Shown: piece after piece, positions 14,362 to 24,183 of the stretch
How positions within the stretch are numbered: the stretch's first letter is position 1
Layout of the letters: every line of letters begins with the position of its first letter
NCBI GenBank assembly: GCA_029762535.1
Contig: JARVGK010000006.1
Coordinates: forward strand, 78,703-113,849
Direction of reading: 5' to 3'
From: Thermoplasmatota archaeon
GTDB taxonomy: Archaea; Thermoplasmatota; Penumbrarchaeia; Penumbrarchaeales; Penumbrarchaeaceae
DNA length: 35,147 nucleotides
Made by a program: the position numbers and the translations under genes
Notes under the pieces: model-generated
Told to the model about the DNA's origin: nothing
What the model saw: only the letters and a program-made list of their open reading frames with translations
Databases searched by the model: none

Positions 14362-17300
14362 TCAGGTCCTTCTCCTTATAATGACGGCTCCCATCAGGGC
14401 CGGTACCATCAGCAGAAGGAGGAGGAGAAGGGCGTATCCGCTTCCCACCCTGGCGGGATCTCCGATAGCGAATTGCTCCTCAATTTCGGCAGCAGGGGGA
14501 TCGATCCCGTCTTTGTGTTCTTCGAGGATAGGTTCGGTCAATGGGGTCATTACGGGAAGCGTCTCCTCATCATCGGTCCTTGATCCCTCGAGGGACTCTC
14601 CGAATAAGACCACGTTGTCCATGTATATGCCCTTGAACAGACCCGGATCCTCGAAATGCTGACCGTCGATGTTCGTCACTACCCTGAACCTGAGTATGAC
14701 GGTGTTCCCTATGAACCCGTCGAGGTTCGTTATCAGCCTGGCCAGGGAATGTGATGCGACCCAGTAGTTCCCTAAAGGCAGTCCGGTGAAGGATTTGCCG
14801 TCCCCGGGTACGCCGTCCGAGGCGTCGTTCTCCGTCCCCGAGACGCCCCAGGAGGTTCTGACACCGAGGCTCAGAGGGACCCAGCTGACACCGTTGTCCT
14901 TGCTGATCTCGACCCTGAAGCCGTCGGGAGGTCTGCCGGAGGCCGTCTGGATGTTGAACTTGAACTCGGCGTAAAGGTGTGCGGTCCTCGCGTTAGTGAG
15001 GTCGATGGGCCTCGTATAAAGGGAGTTGTCCACACCGTCCTTGAGATCGCCTCCCAGCGATGGATCCCCGCAGTACCAGGCCATTGTAGGTGCATTGTTC
15101 TTGTCGAGGGTGGAGACGTGGTTCCAGTTGTCCAATGAATCGTCCTTTCCCGTATTGTCAACGTCCGTGGATGTCTTCAACATCACATCGTCGATTATCC
15201 ACCCGTAGCCCGATCCCCCGTAGTTGTAGACGTACAGGAACTTTATCCTTATGTAATGGCCGACGAAATCGTTCAGATTTACCGAGATGAACTCCCAACC
15301 CATCGTCCCGCCCGCGCTCTTTCCGTTCCAACACCATCTCATGGGAACCCCGAAATCGTCCAGGTTAGTGACCCAGGAGCTTGTTAGTGTGTTCCCCGTA
15401 TAGGGCTGATCGGGCTGGATGTACAAGTATCTGTAGGAACCTTCAGGGAAGGCGTCGTCATCGGCTATGCCTATCTGGATCACTCCGCCGTTCGCTCCGA
15501 CCTTGAGGTTGTACTTGTGATAGAATGTCAGCGTCGCGTTGTCGACGTTCCTGAGGTCCAATGGTTTTGTCAGCAGCCACTTGTTCGTGTTCACGACCGA
15601 ACCGTCGGTCCAGGGATTGTTGGGATCGATCTCCGGGGCGCCTCCGCCGCCGCCGGATCCGCCTCCCCCCCCTCCTGAAGAGGTGTATTTGCTCAGGAAC
15701 AGCCTCTCGGGAGGAATGATCTGCTTGGGCTGGCTTGAGGAGGACCATGAAAGTTCGGCGACCGCACCGCCCCCGTTCTCGTAGTATTCCATCACGATCT
15801 TGTAGAGAACGTTCCCCTGAAGGGATATGGATCCCGATACCTCGTTGGGGCTCTTATCCCTCCAGTCATTTATTATCCTCACGTCGTTGACATAAAGCCT
15901 CACGCCGTCGTCCGTTCTCGTGTAGAAAGTGTAGGTCTCTGCGTAAAGAGGAAGGACATATCCAGTCCATCTGACCGCGACCCGATCGTTCTGGACTCCG
16001 CCCACGGAACCGGTCCCCCAGTTGTAGTTGACGTTGGGCTCGACCCTGACGAGCTCGAAGTTCTGGAACCCTGCGGAACCGCTCCAGGTGTAATACTCCG
16101 CCCTGAGACCGTTGCGGTCCCTCAAGGCGCTCTCGTACAGGTCCGTAACGTCGTTATCGGTCAGCCTGTAGTTGAATATCCTGAAATCGTCGAGGGATCC
16201 GTCGAGCCTGTAGTTCCAGTTGGAGCTGCCATCATGATAAGAGGTCCAGAGCCCTCCGGAGGCACCCATGAATATTCCACTCGTGTCGGATGCTATGTAT
16301 CCTCCGTAGTTCTGTGAATCCACAGGGACCGCGTCGATATACAGGGTCTGTGCTAAACCGTTCCCGTCGAACATGAACGTTATCAGGTGCCAGTTCGAGG
16401 TGTCCGAATAAGGCATCGATAACTCGCTGTTGGCCGAGAATGAGGACACCCATCGAGCGTAAAGCCTGTTGTTGTACAGATAAATGGTGAGGCCGTTGGT
16501 GGTGCCTCCCTGCCGATATATCACCTGCCTGTTCACGGTGTCGTCGGCCTTGATCCAGAAGGATATGCTCCTGGTCTGCATGTTCAGGTTGTCCAGTTGA
16601 AGGCTCGATGGGATCTTGATCTCGTTGTTCGCGTTCATGTCTATTGCGCCGGAGATCACTCCTGTGGTCACCCATTGATCGCTCCTGAGGACGTTCCCGT
16701 TATGACCAAAACCTGAGGCGTCGGCGGCCACGGTCGCTCCGAAGGCCTCGTCCAGCTTGTAGTATAGGACTTCTCCCGCCCGGGTATCGGCCCTTGTCGC
16801 CTGCTGGGCGAGGTTCTGGATCTCGACGAATATGTCATCGTATATTGTCTGCAGTTCGTTGGCTGTTGGAGCATAGTAATATTTACCCCTCCCTATGCTG
16901 TTGTATGAGGATTTGTGGGCTATCTGCCAGAGATCGTATTCGGTGGTGTGAGGAGACCAGCTCTGGCTCGGCGGCGTGGACCCTCCGTTGACGTATGTAG
17001 TGTCCCTGGGGCTGATGCCAAGTCCTATCGTGAATACATAGACCGGTGCATTGATCAACCCTGTTCGCATGTCATGGACGCTGTTTAGATTCACATAGGA
17101 CCCGCCTGAAGTGCTGGTCCTCCTGTAGATGTCGCGTCCAGCAACGCCCCACTCGTCGAGATACTGTTTTTGAGGATCCCCCCATCTCAGGCCGGACATG
17201 TCCCTTCGACCCCATGTCGTATCCGCATGGGACAAGCCCGCATCGGATCCGGGGGCATATCTCTCCGATCCTGTCTCCCGACCATTAGTTCCCCAGTCAT

Positions 17301-20300
17301 CGCCATCCGTCATGGCGACCACCGCCGGCGTCCTACCGGGCTGGCCGTTGGAGATCGAATATTGTATGGCGTCCCCTATCGTGTCCCATATCGGGGTCCA
17401 TGAATTCGCCGGGAAGCCGTCGATGGTCGATTTGGTGGATACCTTGTTGGCGGCGGTCATGTAGGTGAGGTCCTGCACTCGCCATGGATCCTCCGAGCTC
17501 GTGAAGCGGTAGAGGGCGACCCTGTCATATTCTCCCATCTGATCGACGAAGGTCTTGGCCGCGGTCCTTGCCGATTGTATCTTGGACCCGCTCATCGAAC
17601 CTGAGGTGTCGATGACCAGCACGACGTCCACAGGGGACCTCACCTCGGCGCTGGGTTCGTGCATCATGAAGCTGACGTTCGATGAGTAGAACTCCCTCGC
17701 CACAAGGGAATTGTCCACTGCGTTGTTATTGTGGAAGCCGGAGATCTCCCCCCATTCGTTGACTATATGTGATGTGGTGGGCTCCTCCATGTAATCGAGT
17801 TTGCCCTCGCCGTTTATAAGCTGGACGGTTGCGTCATGGTTCCAGTTGCCCAGACCACCCTCCATATCGTCCCAGAAGAAGTATATCTCCCTCGTCTGGT
17901 AGGGCTTGTTGTTGATGACGTCGAAGACCTCGTCGTAATTGTCGTAGCGGTCGATCCAGACCATGAGGGTCCTCATTCCGGCATAGAGAGGGGTCCAAAT
18001 TGCTTCGAGAGTGGTCACCTTGTTAGGATCCATGTAGATGTTCTCGCTCTTAATTAGCGTGGATCCGTCCGTGAACCTGACTGTACCTCCTCCTGCGACG
18101 CCGCCCACATTCGCTATCTGGATCTCGACCAGATAGGAGTTGCCCAGAACGGGGTTGTCGTTGTCGAACTTGATCTTTGAGTTCCTTGAGATCAGCTCGG
18201 GCCTGCTCTCCGGGGTATTGAACCAGTGCAACGTGAGATACGTCATCTCGTGAAGGGGCGATTCCTTGTCGGATGTGGCAGGAACGATATCCACGTTCGA
18301 GAGCATGTTCAGCTGCCAGCTGTGCACAATGGTCTTGGAGTATTTGCCTTCCGCCGTCCTGTATAGCTGTGCTCCGGTAAGGTATACATCGTTCGTGAAC
18401 TGCTCCACCGCCCCGAAGTTTATCCTCTGATCGGATTCCGCCACGGGTGTGATAGTCAGTTCCCTGAAAAGGAACGGTGCCATATGGAGAGGGCTGTAGT
18501 ATTCGATACCGGTATATATGTCGTTGATGAAGTCCCCGTCCGGCACACCGCCCGCGGCGATCCCTGTCCTGACCGAGCTCGAACCGCTCACGTCGATCCC
18601 CAGGAAATCGCTGGCGAACTGCTCCACGGTCACCGTGGTCGAAGGGGCCACGATGTCCGCCCTGAAATTGTACAGGTCCTCAACGAAATTGAAGCCAATG
18701 AAAGCTATGTTCTCGGTATGGGTCTCAGGGAGGAAGACGGCCTCGTTGTATTTACCGTCAAGATATGTCATCATAGCGTCCAGGTCCTTGTCCGTCAGAG
18801 TTTCTCTCTGTGTAGCGCCCACCCTGTCCCCGGAATCTCCGAACACCCATATGATCGAGTTGTACCTCTTGATATCCAGTATGCCAAGGCCGCTGTCGAA
18901 GACCCACGAGCCTGTTTCATAACTGTTCTTAACGACATGCACCTCGTGATCGTATCCGAGATCCAACAGCGTCTGGTGTATCTTGTCGGCAGGGGATCCT
19001 CCCTGAGGAGTGTAATCGATGGTCAAGGGTCCCTTGTTAGCCGTTGTATCGGCATGATCGTCGAAGTTGTTGTCGGAGAAATCGTCATCGACTATCAGTA
19101 TGTTGTTCTGGGTCACGAAAGATGTGACGGTCGATGTCGAATAGGTGATGTCGTTGTTCTCCTCGGACACCTCGGTTATCAGATGATACGGGTCAACAAC
19201 GACCCTGAAGGTGTACTGGCCGACACCCACGGCAAGCCACAGCTTGTATCTCACGATCTCTTCCCCTCCACCCGCTATACTGCTGATGTCCTGAGGATTG
19301 CCGAAGGTCTCCCTCACTGCCGGCGTGGTCCTGGGATCGTACTGATTGGCCGCTATTGGCAGTTCTATACCGTCCGGTCCCGTAACGTAGAACATCAATG
19401 AGGTGGATTCCACGCTCGGGCCGTTGTTCCTGACCGTCGCCTCTATGTAAACAGTGTCCAGATACTTGGGCAAATTTGTAGGGGATATCAGCTCCTGGGT
19501 CCAGGTTCCGGGCGACGATTCCGTCAAAATGAACAGCTGCATCCTCGTAACGGCAAGGTCCCTGCCGACGTTGATCTTCCAGTCGAACCAGTTGAGGACT
19601 CCCGAGAAGAGATTGATCTTCTCGTTGAGGAACTCGATCTGATTGATGTCCCATGCGGCTATGGCGGTCCTGTACTGTGAGTTGTGAACGCCGGAGGGAG
19701 TGCTCGTTATCCTCAGCATGTTGAATTTCCCAGAAGAAGCCGTTATCTCGGCCTCTGTGGTGGTGACTCCGATGGCCCTCTCGAAACCCGCCACATCCGC
19801 GTCCCTGAGCTTGAATAGCTGCATGCCCTGGTTCCCGGCGGCGAGGTCCTTAAGTTCTATGTCGTACTGCGTCTTGCTGGGGGCGATGGGGGTTATCCCT
19901 CCTACGCCCGTATCGAGCCCTCTTATAACCTCACCTGCCAATGGCAGGTCCATGTCGTTCTCTATCCATGATATGCCCAGATAATCGTAGACGAAGGTCT
20001 TACCGTCCTCGAACACAGGCTGCCCGGCGGCATACGGGGCTTGAGGCGACAGCGGATTGTTACCGCCGGAAAACATCGTGGTCAGACCTTTGAGTGGCGA
20101 TTCGCCGACAATAAACAGGTACTTGTTGGAGTCCATGTACTTCATCATTTCCTGAATGTTGCCACCGTGAAGTGCGGGCGCTGGCCTGTTCGTGAATGGA
20201 TCCTCGACGTAACCCGTTACCCAGATGACGATGTCGTAATCCTCCATCGCAGGGGCGGGGATCTCGGCCTGAACGTAGTCATACGCCGGGGCATCTCTCG

Positions 20301-21921
20301 TATTCCCGCTGTCCTCGACCTCCTGGGCCACATACACCTTATCGACCGTGACACCGGACCCTATCAAAGCTTCGATGACGGAGGAGGTCATGTCCCCCGC
20401 CGTTCCCATCTGAGCCTCGTCATCGTCAACCAAGAGGATCCTGGGCAGCACCTGGATAGTTCCGATCCCCTGATTGTCCTTGGTATCGTCTCCCTGCATC
20501 GCGGTTATGCCCTGAGGCCTTGCAAGATGATCGAAGACGTCTATGGCCACATATACCCTCTGTTCTCCACCGGGCACATCCACTCTTGCCTCGAGGTTGA
20601 AGTAATAGAAGAAATAAGCCCCCGGCAGTAGAACTATATTGGGTACGACGCATGTGGGGAACTCGTCATCGTAAACCATCGGCTGTGATCCATCCGTTAT
20701 CTGGCTCCTCCAATCACCATGATGACCGGGGGGAGAGTCCATCTTCCAGTCGAATGACTCTTTGATATAGTACTGTCCAGTATAGTCGAATCCCATGTCG
20801 TAATTCGTACCTTCCATCCTCTGTGGGGCCCAGGTCGATACCACCATATGTACGTTATGCGCGGCAGTGATCGCCTGGTCTCCAGAATTCTGGATGATGA
20901 CCGTGACGGTAACGGTATCCCCGCTCTGCGGGGATCCCTCGGAAAAGGATATGCTGTATATGCCCGGGTCCGGCCCGTCTATGATCATCGGGGTGATCTC
21001 CTTGTTGACCTTGACCTTCCTATCGACGTAATTGTTCCTGTAGTTGATCTCACCGTCCGGATGCGGCATAACCTTGACGTTAAGTGAATGCGTGCCCAAT
21101 GTCCTGGGATCGCTCTGGAAGGCGTTCCACATGTAGACGACCTCGATGTAATCGCCGTTCTCGAGCTTTCCTCTGTCAGCGCCCACTATCTCTGTAGGGG
21201 GTGTTCCGGGCCTCATGTGGCTCATGTCCACGCTGCTGATCTGGAGGTCGTCCGCCGTATGGAATATCTGAAGGTTGGAGACCGTATGTGTGACATGCTC
21301 ATCGATGAAATAGGGTGCTGGAAGATCGCTGCCGAAGTTCGATACGTTTATAAATATCTGATAAGGTCCCTCCTCGTATATCCCGCTGGCGATGACCACA
21401 TCGTTGGTGTCCCTGATCTGGATCATAGTCACGGCCAGATCGGGAAGGGCCCCTCCCACACCGCTCTTCAGCATGGTCGCGCTCATTATCACTGTGGGGT
21501 TGCCGTTGCCCTTTATGGTGGTGACTATCACATCGAAGCTGTCGCTCACGCCGGTCAGATCGATCGTAACGGTCTCGCCCGGACCCCATAACACATCCGT
21601 GCCTCCCGATAGGACAGTATATGTGTTCCTTGTAGCTGTGGTGCCGTCGCTGTTTCGTATATGTATGTAGGAATTGGCCCCATCGAGGAAATCGCCGCCC
21701 CTGTGGGTCAATAGGACGTCGTTGCCCTGGATGTTCGCCCAGAGATCGACGTAGATCCCCTGCTCTCCCTCGTCGATGGTCTGCGTCCAGAGCGCAATGG
21801 CCCCGGCCAGGGTGACGGAGATCCCAAGAAGGAGCACGGTACCTATCGCTTCGGAAACACCCAAAACGTCAGAGGTGCGCCTGCCGAGCTTGAACACCTT
21901 GCCTAAGAATGACGGATGCAA
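14362..21921 (-). CDS. Giant surface protein: pilin signal, CARDB, VWA, LamG, PA14, jelly-roll domains, C-terminal anchor
   Basis: About 2519 aa. The N-terminus has SDVLGVSEAIGTVLLLG, an archaeal pilin-type signal helix. Rough order after it: CARDB-like domains (150-340, 340-500), a ILLVDDD Rossmann-like domain (505-760), CARDB (790-935), a second LIVDDD domain (940-1250), more CARDB-like sequence, VWA (1430-1690, MIDAS DTSGSMSGS and later TDGDD), LamG (1715-1930), PA14 (1935-2075), a Gly linker (2080-2100), two MAM/CUB-like jelly rolls (2105-2250, 2255-2440), then a Leu-rich helix and RRRT. An ATG at 21954 lies only 10 nt from the TATA centre, so the TTG at 21921 with GGGAAGTGGT before it is preferred. 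Probable adhesin or cell-contact protein. Confidence 0.88.
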   Translation of the reverse strand: MHPSFLGKVFKLGRRTSDVLGVSEAIGTVLLLGISVTLAGAIALWTQTIDEGEQGIYVDLWANIQGNDVLLTHRGGDFLDGANSYIHIRNSDGTTATRNTYTVLSGGTDVLWGPGETVTIDLTGVSDSFDVIVTTIKGNGNPTVIMSATMLKSGVGGALPDLAVTMIQIRDTNDVVIASGIYEEGPYQIFINVSNFGSDLPAPYFIDEHVTHTVSNLQIFHTADDLQISSVDMSHMRPGTPPTEIVGADRGKLENGDYIEVVYMWNAFQSDPRTLGTHSLNVKVMPHPDGEINYRNNYVDRKVKVNKEITPMIIDGPDPGIYSISFSEGSPQSGDTVTVTVIIQNSGDQAITAAHNVHMVVSTWAPQRMEGTNYDMGFDYTGQYYIKESFDWKMDSPPGHHGDWRSQITDGSQPMVYDDEFPTCVVPNIVLLPGAYFFYYFNLEARVDVPGGEQRVYVAIDVFDHLARPQGITAMQGDDTKDNQGIGTIQVLPRILLVDDDEAQMGTAGDMTSSVIEALIGSGVTVDKVYVAQEVEDSGNTRDAPAYDYVQAEIPAPAMEDYDIVIWVTGYVEDPFTNRPAPALHGGNIQEMMKYMDSNKYLFIVGESPLKGLTTMFSGGNNPLSPQAPYAAGQPVFEDGKTFVYDYLGISWIENDMDLPLAGEVIRGLDTGVGGITPIAPSKTQYDIELKDLAAGNQGMQLFKLRDADVAGFERAIGVTTTEAEITASSGKFNMLRITSTPSGVHNSQYRTAIAAWDINQIEFLNEKINLFSGVLNWFDWKINVGRDLAVTRMQLFILTESSPGTWTQELISPTNLPKYLDTVYIEATVRNNGPSVESTSLMFYVTGPDGIELPIAANQYDPRTTPAVRETFGNPQDISSIAGGGEEIVRYKLWLAVGVGQYTFRVVVDPYHLITEVSEENNDITYSTSTVTSFVTQNNILIVDDDFSDNNFDDHADTTANKGPLTIDYTPQGGSPADKIHQTLLDLGYDHEVHVVKNSYETGSWVFDSGLGILDIKRYNSIIWVFGDSGDRVGATQRETLTDKDLDAMMTYLDGKYNEAVFLPETHTENIAFIGFNFVEDLYNFRADIVAPSTTVTVEQFASDFLGIDVSGSSSVRTGIAAGGVPDGDFINDIYTGIEYYSPLHMAPFLFRELTITPVAESDQRINFGAVEQFTNDVYLTGAQLYRTAEGKYSKTIVHSWQLNMLSNVDIVPATSDKESPLHEMTYLTLHWFNTPESRPELISRNSKIKFDNDNPVLGNSYLVEIQIANVGGVAGGGTVRFTDGSTLIKSENIYMDPNKVTTLEAIWTPLYAGMRTLMVWIDRYDNYDEVFDVINNKPYQTREIYFFWDDMEGGLGNWNHDATVQLINGEGKLDYMEEPTTSHIVNEWGEISGFHNNNAVDNSLVAREFYSSNVSFMMHEPSAEVRSPVDVVLVIDTSGSMSGSKIQSARTAAKTFVDQMGEYDRVALYRFTSSEDPWRVQDLTYMTAANKVSTKSTIDGFPANSWTPIWDTIGDAIQYSISNGQPGRTPAVVAMTDGDDWGTNGRETGSERYAPGSDAGLSHADTTWGRRDMSGLRWGDPQKQYLDEWGVAGRDIYRRTSTSGGSYVNLNSVHDMRTGLINAPVYVFTIGLGISPRDTTYVNGGSTPPSQSWSPHTTEYDLWQIAHKSSYNSIGRGKYYYAPTANELQTIYDDIFVEIQNLAQQATRADTRAGEVLYYKLDEAFGATVAADASGFGHNGNVLRSDQWVTTGVISGAIDMNANNEIKIPSSLQLDNLNMQTRSISFWIKADDTVNRQVIYRQGGTTNGLTIYLYNNRLYARWVSSFSANSELSMPYSDTSNWHLITFMFDGNGLAQTLYIDAVPVDSQNYGGYIASDTSGIFMGASGGLWTSYHDGSSNWNYRLDGSLDDFRIFNYRLTDNDVTDLYESALRDRNGLRAEYYTWSGSAGFQNFELVRVEPNVNYNWGTGSVGGVQNDRVAVRWTGYVLPLYAETYTFYTRTDDGVRLYVNDVRIINDWRDKSPNEVSGSISLQGNVLYKIVMEYYENGGGAVAELSWSSSSQPKQIIPPERLFLSKYTSSGGGGGGSGGGGGAPEIDPNNPWTDGSVVNTNKWLLTKPLDLRNVDNATLTFYHKYNLKVGANGGVIQIGIADDDAFPEGSYRYLYIQPDQPYTGNTLTSSWVTNLDDFGVPMRWCWNGKSAGGTMGWEFISVNLNDFVGHYIRIKFLYVYNYGGSGYGWIIDDVMLKTSTDVDNTGKDDSLDNWNHVSTLDKNNAPTMAWYCGDPSLGGDLKDGVDNSLYTRPIDLTNARTAHLYAEFKFNIQTASGRPPDGFRVEISKDNGVSWVPLSLGVRTSWGVSGTENDASDGVPGDGKSFTGLPLGNYWVASHSLARLITNLDGFIGNTVILRFRVVTNIDGQHFEDPGLFKGIYMDNVVLFGESLEGSRTDDEETLPVMTPLTEPILEEHKDGIDPPAAEIEEQFAIGDPARVGSGYALLLLLLLMVPALMGAVIIRRRT

Positions 21922-21959
21922 GTTACCACTTCCCTTTTCGGCGTAACTAAACATAATTA

Positions 21960-21969
21960 GTATATAACC
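21960..21969 (-). promoter_or_regulatory. TATA box for the giant surface-protein operon
   Basis: GGTTATATAC on the minus strand. Transcription should start near 21939, downstream of the ATG at 21954. This favours the TTG at 21921, leaving an 18-nt leader with a Shine-Dalgarno sequence. Confidence 0.6.
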
Positions 21970-22001
21970 GATACCGGGTTATTACCAGAATATTACCCTG
22001 A

Positions 22002-24044
22002 TCACATTTCTATGGAGAAGTCCAACTCCTGCAGGTGCGAGTCATATCTCAACTTCTTCTCCGGGTCCAGGAGGAACTCCTTAGCCTTGTTGATCCGGAC
22101 CATCATCTCTCTAGCCTCTTCGGAATCCGTCTGGTCCACCCTCTGGGCCACGCGGTCAGGGTGGTAATGGGCAGCGAGCTTCCTGTAGGCACGCTTGATC
22201 TGTTCCGGTGAGGAGTTGTTCTCCAAACCCAGGACCTCGTAGAGGTTGTAATCGAAGTCGAACTCCTCTCCCGAGAAATCCTCCCGGGCATCCGCTTCGC
22301 CGTTGGGCCCGGGTATCGTATAACCCTGGGAATACATATCCCTGAGCTTTCGCGCGATCTCCTCGTTGCCCTTGGCGGCATCCTCGGATATTATAAAGTC
22401 GGAATCGTCCAGATCGCTTTTCCCGAGCCTTCTGACGACGACGATGATAATGACCGCTATCAGTATGATGAATGCCGTCGTTAGGATAACGATCCCGATT
22501 ATCTGGAAGTTCTCGTCCTTAAAGAGCTTGATAAGGTCTATCCCATTTCCTTCCTTCGGTGCTTCGACGAGTTCTATTTCGAAGGATATCTCGGCTGTCT
22601 CGTAGTTGTCCGAGACCGTCAAGGTGATGACGTGCATGCCCGGGGATTCGGCGAAAAGTGGCTTGTTTATGGTCTTACCCGTCCCGATCTCCTCGTCGTT
22701 GAACTTCCAATGGTACCTCAACTGGGAAAGTTCGTCATCCTCATCTGTTGTAAAATTGAACCCGTTCAGGGTCAATACCTCATCCGTTCTCATTTTAAGG
22801 CCTGTGTATTCGGCCGGGACGGTCAGGATCGGTGCGTGGTCGAGGTATACCTCAAAAGGCTGGGATTCAGCGTGGTTTCCCAATTCATCCGAGGCCGTGA
22901 ACATAATATAGGATATTCCCTCGCTCTGTATCTCGTATGAGCCGTAGACGATTATGGACCGACCGTTCGGGACCGAGCTAACGTTCTGCCATTCGGTCCA
23001 TACATCATCACTGAAGACCCTCACCCTGATCGATGACCCATCGACCCTTCCGTTCAATATGGTCGGTCTCTCGTTGATCACCACCGTCCAATCGACCTCG
23101 CCTTTCGCCACCTTCCCGCTGGGTTTGGTGAGGTCGAAAGTGGGGCCGTATCCGTCCAGTTTAAGGTTCAGGGACCACTGGGCGATCCTCTGCCACCAAT
23201 CGCTCCTGACCCCCTCAACGGACATCCTGAGATTCCATTCCCCCTGAAGCTCTACCGGGGTCACTATGTGGAAGGATGTGCTCGTCGCCTCATCTGGCCC
23301 ATACTGCGCCGAGCCATCATCTATAAACACTTCGATCTCACTACGCATGGGTGTGAAGGCCGTAAGATTGTAGGTCGTATGCCAGTATGGATACATTACG
23401 TTCTCTATACCAATTGTCGAATTGCTCCTTACGGTGGACCCTTCGCTCAGTACGCGTCCTTTTTCGTCTATTATCCTTTCAGGCTTTGGCCTGTCGAGAA
23501 CCCCGTGAAGGGTCACGTGGAGATCACTTCCGGGTGGGATCGATATAGGTCCGATACCATAATCGAGATTGGGAACGAGCTTGAACCTGGTCCTTTCGGT
23601 CCAATTGAGATGAAAGAGTATATCTATACTGAATTCTGTAACATGAGTAACGTTCCCACCTATTGAATGGGTGCCCAATTTCATCTTCGCATCGTCTGAC
23701 AATGATATCTCGTCCGCCTTGACATCATAGAAAATGGTAGGTATCGATACTACTGGGGGATCCGTGTACGTGATGCTTATATTGATATATCTCAGATCCT
23801 CCAGCATGACCCCTTCGAAGGTGAAGAGCGCGGTATAATACCTGTGCCCTGCCAGCAGCAGGTCCTTATCCGGGCCGAGGCCGTCGATCTCACCGATATA
23901 GGCTGCACCCGCTCTAGAGGAGGTACCGGCCGTCATCAGGGGGACCATTGTCACTGCGATGATCGACAAGATTAAAGAGCATATAACAGTCCTTTGGAAC
24001 CTCAGAGATGATCTGAGTCCGGGCCTGATCTCATGGCCTGCCAT
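22002..24044 (-). CDS. Membrane protein with outside PKD domain and cytoplasmic J domain
   Basis: 680 aa from ATG 24044, 26 nt after a TATA box. A signal helix near residues 17-45 leads to a long beta-rich outside region, then a PKD-like domain (about 402-493, ending MHVITLTVSDNYETA). One membrane helix (about 512-536) with an RRLGK stop signal is followed by an acidic linker and a C-terminal J domain (about 600-670) with helix II KRAYRKLAAHYHPD, HPD tripeptide intact, and KAKEFLLDPEKKLRYD. J domains stimulate Hsp70 (DnaK), so this protein could recruit DnaK to the inner membrane face in response to something outside. The domain mix is unusual. It is transcribed divergently from the zinc-ribbon coiled-coil gene. 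Confidence 0.88.
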   Translation of the reverse strand: MAGHEIRPGLRSSLRFQRTVICSLILSIIAVTMVPLMTAGTSSRAGAAYIGEIDGLGPDKDLLLAGHRYYTALFTFEGVMLEDLRYINISITYTDPPVVSIPTIFYDVKADEISLSDDAKMKLGTHSIGGNVTHVTEFSIDILFHLNWTERTRFKLVPNLDYGIGPISIPPGSDLHVTLHGVLDRPKPERIIDEKGRVLSEGSTVRSNSTIGIENVMYPYWHTTYNLTAFTPMRSEIEVFIDDGSAQYGPDEATSTSFHIVTPVELQGEWNLRMSVEGVRSDWWQRIAQWSLNLKLDGYGPTFDLTKPSGKVAKGEVDWTVVINERPTILNGRVDGSSIRVRVFSDDVWTEWQNVSSVPNGRSIIVYGSYEIQSEGISYIMFTASDELGNHAESQPFEVYLDHAPILTVPAEYTGLKMRTDEVLTLNGFNFTTDEDDELSQLRYHWKFNDEEIGTGKTINKPLFAESPGMHVITLTVSDNYETAEISFEIELVEAPKEGNGIDLIKLFKDENFQIIGIVILTTAFIILIAVIIIVVVRRLGKSDLDDSDFIISEDAAKGNEEIARKLRDMYSQGYTIPGPNGEADAREDFSGEEFDFDYNLYEVLGLENNSSPEQIKRAYRKLAAHYHPDRVAQRVDQTDSEEAREMMVRINKAKEFLLDPEKKLRYDSHLQELDFSIEM

Positions 24045-24066
24045 GACATAACAAATCGCCAATTGC

Positions 24067-24075
24067 AATAAAAAG
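24067..24075 (-). promoter_or_regulatory. TATA box for the J-domain protein gene
   Basis: CTTTTTATT on the minus strand, centred 26 nt before the ATG at 24044. This indicates a leaderless message and rules out the longer frame from 24104. Confidence 0.6.
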
Positions 24076-24125
24076 TTATCTTTCCTGTTCCAATTTTCAT
24101 ACACGTTTCATATTTGATAAAAAAC

Positions 24126-24134
24126 GTATATAAT
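24126..24134 (+). promoter_or_regulatory. TATA box for the coiled-coil protein gene
   Basis: GTATATAAT on the plus strand. Transcription is expected near 24156, leaving a leader of about 28 nt before the ATG at 24184. Confidence 0.6.
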
Positions 24135-24156
24135 CCATGCCAATATTAGGTAGCTC

Positions 24157-24170
24157 GGGTGTCGTCACCC
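24157..24170 (+). promoter_or_regulatory. Leader hairpin GGGTG-TCGT-CACCC
   Basis: A perfect 5-bp inverted repeat with a 4-base loop at the predicted 5' end of the transcript, followed by AGGTCTGAT before the ATG at 24184. It may be an operator or a leader stem protecting the message. Confidence 0.35.
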
Positions 24171-24183
24171 AGGTCTGATATTC

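Noticed and set aside
18484..19401. 305-aa plus-strand frame inside the giant surface-protein gene
   Set aside because: A shadow of the coding strand; the minus-strand domains are recognisable through it.
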